From Coriolopsis trogii (Eukaryota; Basidiomycota; Agaricomycetes; Polyporales; Polyporaceae): 64,000 nucleotides of DNA. Positions within the stretch are counted from its first letter, which is position 1. The number at the start of each line of letters is the position of its first letter. Below the pieces are notes generated by a model. It searched no databases. It was not told where the DNA came from and saw only the letters and a list, made by a program, of their open reading frames with translations. Location of the stretch: contig JAHYIO010000003.1 of NCBI GenBank assembly GCA_020543525.1, forward strand, positions 248,001 through 312,000. The letters are read 5' to 3'. The position numbers were made by a program, and so were the translations under genes. Of this stretch, positions 59,911 through 64,000 are shown one piece after another.

Positions 59911-60982
59911 TCAGGCGGACTGCGACCAGACTTTCCGCTGGTAGTCCAGGATGATGGGCACGAAGTCCAACAAACCGAATTCGGGCCAGTATGTGGAGCT
60001 GAACTGTAACTGAGTGTCTTCTGAGCACTGTCGTTATGCACATTATGCTATGTCACTATCGTTTCTGCACAGGAAGATGGAGGGTTGGACGGACCTGCCA
60101 GAGCAGATAATCGCTGAGACGCTTCACTCCGCTGGTACGGATGAGGATGTCGAGGGGCGGACTACCCGCTAGAGATGTCATTAGGTGTGCGTCAATGTCG
60201 GCCGCCGTGATTCTGCTGCATGGATGAGCAAGAGAATACAAAACGCCGTGAAAGGGAACGCCTACGTGTCAGGAGCGTCCTCTGCCAAGCGCTCTCGGAT
60301 AGTAGACTGCACAGCAGTGGTGATCTCGTCTCGCGAGGTGTAGGGCATGCAAAGATTGAAAATGGCCCTATTCAACAGTCAACGCAGAACTGTGGACTGT
60401 GATTGTCTGGCGTACCTGTTGTTGTCCTTTGTCATGCGCTCTGCTTTCTCCGCCGCGGCCCTCACACGCTCAGGAAGCATATCTCGGTGGCCAACTACCA
60501 CGAGTTTGATTCCATACTTGTCCAGGACCTCGCTAAGAGAATCTCAACTTTGCGAGGCCAAGCATGTGCAATGACGACTCACCCTTGCCGACATAGCTCG
60601 AGCAACTTCTCTTCGGCGAGATCCATGAGCGCGTCTACCTCTTCGGGTGATCGTTTGAAGTTCTCGATAGAGAATGCGTACGCGCTCACGCAGCGTACGT
60701 TCATGTGTATGCATATCTCAAGCATCTACATGTACTCAGTCCTTGCGCATCAACCTCGCGACAAAGCGAGCATACTTTCTTGAGGGTGTAGAACCCGTCT
60801 GTGTGACCCTGCTTTATCTGCTTGTTCTTGCTACGCGCATAACGCCTGTTTCCGTCAAGAATAAACGCAACATGTTGCGGCACGGGTCCTGCTGCAAGGA
60901 CAGCAATGAGGGCGTCCTGAGCTGTGGCGGACAGCTGTGCGGAGAGCGAGGCGAGGGAGGACGAGATGAGCTGGAGTAGCAT
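59911..60982 (-). CDS. RER2: cis-Prenyltransferase (dehydrodolichyl diphosphate synthase)
   Basis: Elongates farnesyl diphosphate with isopentenyl units to the dolichol precursor at the ER, needed for N-glycosylation. Exon 1 has [20 protein letters not shown], a hydrophobic lead, then [20 protein letters not shown] with the DGNRR motif. Next come [20 protein letters not shown] and [20 protein letters not shown] (the ENFKR block). [20 protein letters not shown] and [20 protein letters not shown] follow. [12 protein letters not shown] leads to [20 protein letters not shown], the second signature. The end [20 protein letters not shown], then WSQSA, is typical. About 265 residues, five introns. 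An alternative start at 61021 would add 13 residues. Confidence 0.9.
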
Positions 60983-61153
60983 AGCGTGGGAATCCAACGC
61001 GTCGCGCCGCACGAGCCTCATTATTACACGTAGCGCCCATTTAACGAAGGCAGACGCGCTTTGCCTTTGGCCACACCCGCCGCCGCAACGCCTCTCTCCG
61101 GTCTGAGTCTCAACGCGACACCCTCCTAACATCTACCACCACCACGCGCAGCC
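60983..61153. promoter_or_regulatory. Divergent promoter, prenyltransferase and SWIM/RING genes
   Basis: Only 171 bases separate the two divergent start codons (132 if the prenyltransferase starts at 61021). The space must serve both genes. No TATA box is obvious. Confidence 0.5.
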
Positions 61154-62571
61154 ATGCCGCCGAGGAAGCGCAAGACAGATGACGACTACAACCCTCATGG
61201 TGGGAGCTACCCGGCATATGCTCGCGGGGTGGCTACTCAGAACGCGTCCTCTGGCTCCTCAAGCAACCCCATCGTGCTTGATTCCCCGCCTAAGCCTAAG
61301 CGGCAACGCAAGGCCAAAGACCCGAGCGCACCTGTCCCCGAGAAGCGCGGTGCCATCTTCAAGAAGGCCTGCCCCAAGAATATCATCGAGCGCGTTGAAA
61401 GGGTCATGTCGCAAAGGTACGCACTTAGGTCGCTGACATGCCGCCATATTTGTCTAACATGCATGCTATCAAGGTTCTTCATGATTGACAGAAGAAGGGA
61501 GGGCGATGCATTGAGGGAGGAGTTCAGCGTGCTTGGTTCAACCGGCAATGTCAGTCGTGAAAACTCCTCTCCAGCCCGTGTTATAACTCATGATACGGGC
61601 GCAGGTATACACAGTCGTCATTGACAAGAAGCCGTCATGCAATTGTGAGCACAGCAGATCTCTTCGTATGTGCCATTACTCACCGGCCCCAGGTCCGGAC
61701 GCGCTCAAGAGTAATCACTGCAAGCATATTGTGCGTGCTCATGTTCTCCTGTGACGAATTCCGCGGTTGACAAACTTGCCTCCCTAGCTCTTCATCTTCC
61801 TCAAGGGTATGTTTATACCCTAGCCAACCGCACTGACGTCTGTCTTACTTACACGGATGAAAGTCCTCCAAGTGACTCAAAACTCCGGCTACTGGTACCA
61901 GAAGTTCGTATCCACCACCCTTTGTGGCGTGGAGACCCATGTTGACTTTATCAGGGCTCTCCTTACATCTGAACTCGAGGATATCTTCGCGCATGCACCG
62001 CAAGCGCCTGCCGCAATCGCCCACGAGCGCATTCGTACTGCATACGCCAAGGCTACAGGCAAGGAGGTAGATGCCGGCCCTTCCAACACAAAAAAGCGTA
62101 TGCCTACAGAAGAGGACGCCTGCCCCGTCTGCTACGAGGACCTGCATGGGACCAACGAGAAGCTGCTGACGTTCTGCGACGCATGTGGCAACGGCTTGCA
62201 CAAACAATGTTTCCAGCAATGTAAGCCCTTTTGCAGAGTAACGCTATGTCCCTACTCAGCCGTCTATCAGGGATGAACACTACGAGAGCCAAGGGCAATG
62301 ATGTGACTTGCGTATTCTGCCGAGCGATGTGGCCCATGGGGGCCTCTGCGGGAGCGGCTAGAGCTGGCGGATCCCGGTCTGTCGAAGGCTACCTCAACTT
62401 GGGCGATGTCGCTGGCGTAAACACAGTCCGAGATACGAGTTCTTGTGAGCCGCAATCACCTAGCTTGTAATCCGGCACGGCTCGTACTGACACACTTCCC
62501 ATACAGACTACCATGGACCGACCCGGGACCACCGTCATTATGGCTATCAACGGTATGACCCGTACTGCTGA
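61154..62571 (+). CDS. SWIM and RING zinc-finger protein (probable E3 ubiquitin ligase)
   Basis: The start is MPPRKRKTDDDYNPHGGSYP with a basic Ser/Pro region, then GAIFKKACPKNIIERVERVM and FFMIDRRREG. Across two further introns, VYTVVIDKKPSCN and CPDALKSNHCKHI form a SWIM finger (CxC..CxH), continued by LFIFLKVLQV and SGYWYQK. The next exon ALLTSELEDIFAHAPQAPAA leads to a RING: DACPVCYEDLHG, FCDACGNGLHKQCFQQ, then TCVFCRAMW. The gene ends after a last intron with YYHGPTRDHRHYGYQRYDPYC. About 320 residues. SWIM plus RING recalls ZSWIM2/MEX ligases. Substrates are unknown. All zinc ligands of SWIM and RING are visible. Confidence 0.82.
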
Positions 62572-64000
62572 TCGGACCGGAATGCAATATTGCTTGGTCT
62601 TACCAAGGCATTATCCTCTTTTCAACGCTGAATATTTCTTGCAATACGTTACACGCGGCTGGCTACACACAGATCGCAGTAGTACCGCACGTAATCACCT
62701 ATTGTTGACTACTTTTCGTAGGCGTTTCAGCCGAGTATCACCGGTGCTGTGCCCATAGCGTTGGTTTGGAGCCACCACCATCTGCGGCAGTGCTACTAGT
62801 ACTGATTAGCTATACTGTAGGTAACATGACTACTACTCTCAGCAGTCAGCCAAGCCCTCTTTACCACCGAGCGACACAATCTGTTGGATCAAACAGATGA
62901 CACTGTCTCCGCTCAACTGTCCCTGTACAAAGGAATCGGAAATTAGCCACCACTTTAACCTAGTCGGGGTGTGGAGCATGCTAGTCCAGACTGTTGGCCA
63001 TTGGCGACGCTGACCATGACTGACACTCATGCTGCAGCCGAGATTTCGGCCCCCATGACCGCTACTTGATGGGCGAATAGAGTCATGCCGTCCAGGACTG
63101 GTGGCAGCTGGATGAGCCTAGATGGCCACTCTCTCGGATTGGCTGTCTCGACTCGCCCGAAAGCAAGTGCGTGTGTGCACACGCTGCTATTATTAGTTTT
63201 GGCGTTGGTCCTCACCAAGTACGGCAAGGACGTGCCTTGACTTGAACCGACGAAAAGGAGGTGTAGAACCTCCTCGGCTCGGACGTATACTGTTCGTCAT
63301 CGTCAGCGTATGCGGTGTACGGCAGGAAGGGCTTCCCTCCGTGATATCGCGGGGGTGGGCTTGGTTTTACAGGCTGTCATGCCACACTTTAGCTGGCGCT
63401 GTGATGCACACATGCTCGGCCATTGTGCGGCGTATGCATGGGTCGAACGGTTCTGCCTGGATAGTATTTGGAATAGGAGGGCTAGCCGTGAGTCGTGAAC
63501 CAGGAAAAAACGGAGACTTCATGAAGACTCGTTCTTCCAGGACGCCCGGGATGCCGTTCGATTGGATTTGCTTTGGACAGAGAAGGAATGCTGCTAAGAG
63601 ATTGTGGACACATTCTACGTCATGATCCGGCCCGTATTTCAGTACGTATGCTCGTGCTGTAGCCTGTGCGATTCAGCTCACTCACCCGGCACTGGCAGAA
63701 GCTTGTGGGCGAAAACTTCAACTACATACTGGGGGCTAGGGAACGCGGATTGCAACGACGTGTAGTAGAGATGAGCGAGTGGCAATGCTGGCGACCTGTC
63801 CATTGCAAGCTCTGTTTCTTCTCATCTAAGGGTGATCAGATCAGTCGTTATGTCTGACTCAGTGCGACAGTGAGGCCTGGATGTTCGTGACGTCTTGGTT
63901 CAAGCCGAATGTTGACTCAACTGGAATGTGGATATCGACCCATGAATCATGGTGCACAACCGGTCCTCGAGCCGACATAGCATGCATGTGTGTTGCTGCG
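62572..64000. other. Terminal 1.4 kb without recognisable gene
   Basis: I find no family resemblance in any frame of this stretch. The frame at 63242-63625 has ordinary composition but no known domain and no clear splice partners. A gene could continue beyond the window. Confidence 0.4.

Noticed and set aside
63242..63625. 127-residue plus-strand frame near the window end
   Set aside because: No domain, no splice partner and ordinary composition; treated as chance.

Overview
The window looks like nuclear DNA of a filamentous basidiomycete, probably an Agaricomycete. Almost every gene is broken by many short introns of roughly 45-80 bases with GT..AG ends. Proteins match fungal families, including a FunK1 kinase, a membrane-anchored GH5 glucanase, Smi1, Vid21/Eaf1, Pep7/Vac1 and a Tmc1-like AN1 protein. 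Genes lie close together on both strands. The order (a wood-decay polypore type is my guess) is inferred, not shown. All exon joins were read by eye from splice sites and protein continuity, so each CDS is given as start codon to stop codon with introns inside.

Layout. From 1 to 10.1 kb lie six minus-strand genes: aspartate aminotransferase, an AN1 zinc-finger protein, a 53-residue membrane-type protein, an Sso-type syntaxin, argininosuccinate lyase and a FAR-17a/AIG1 membrane protein. From 10.7 to 15.2 kb is a long TRAPP II subunit gene (TRAPPC10/Trs130). From 15.2 to 24.2 kb there is no confident gene. This 9 kb island is made of repeats and transposons: a degenerate element of about 3.3 kb with internal tandem repeats, a TA-flanked inverted-repeat element carrying three later nested insertions (one a hAT-type element with a perfect 8-bp target duplication), a 355-bp element, and a 1,080-bp long-inverted-repeat element. 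From 24.2 to 31.6 kb are a FunK1 kinase, a Cmr1/WDR76 protein and a 2-oxoglutarate dioxygenase. From 32.1 to 39.9 kb are the glucanase and Pep7 (minus), separated by a 2.3 kb gene-poor gap. From 40.3 to 62.6 kb come twinfilin, two tandem succinyl-CoA:3-ketoacid CoA-transferase genes, Smi1, Vid21/Eaf1, an IF1-like protein, a CCCH/coiled-coil protein with Gly-Trp repeats, a cis-prenyltransferase (minus) and a SWIM/RING protein. The last 1.4 kb holds nothing I recognise.

How the genes relate. They are mostly housekeeping and are not co-functional as a block. Themes that recur are secretion and endosomal traffic (Sso, Trs130, Pep7), wall and glycosylation (GH5 exoglucanase, Smi1, cis-prenyltransferase), mitochondrial energy and ketone-body metabolism (SCOT pair, IF1-like), nitrogen metabolism (aspartate aminotransferase, argininosuccinate lyase) and chromatin or genome maintenance (Vid21, Cmr1). 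The unusual part is the transposon island, where insertion order and target duplications can be read directly.
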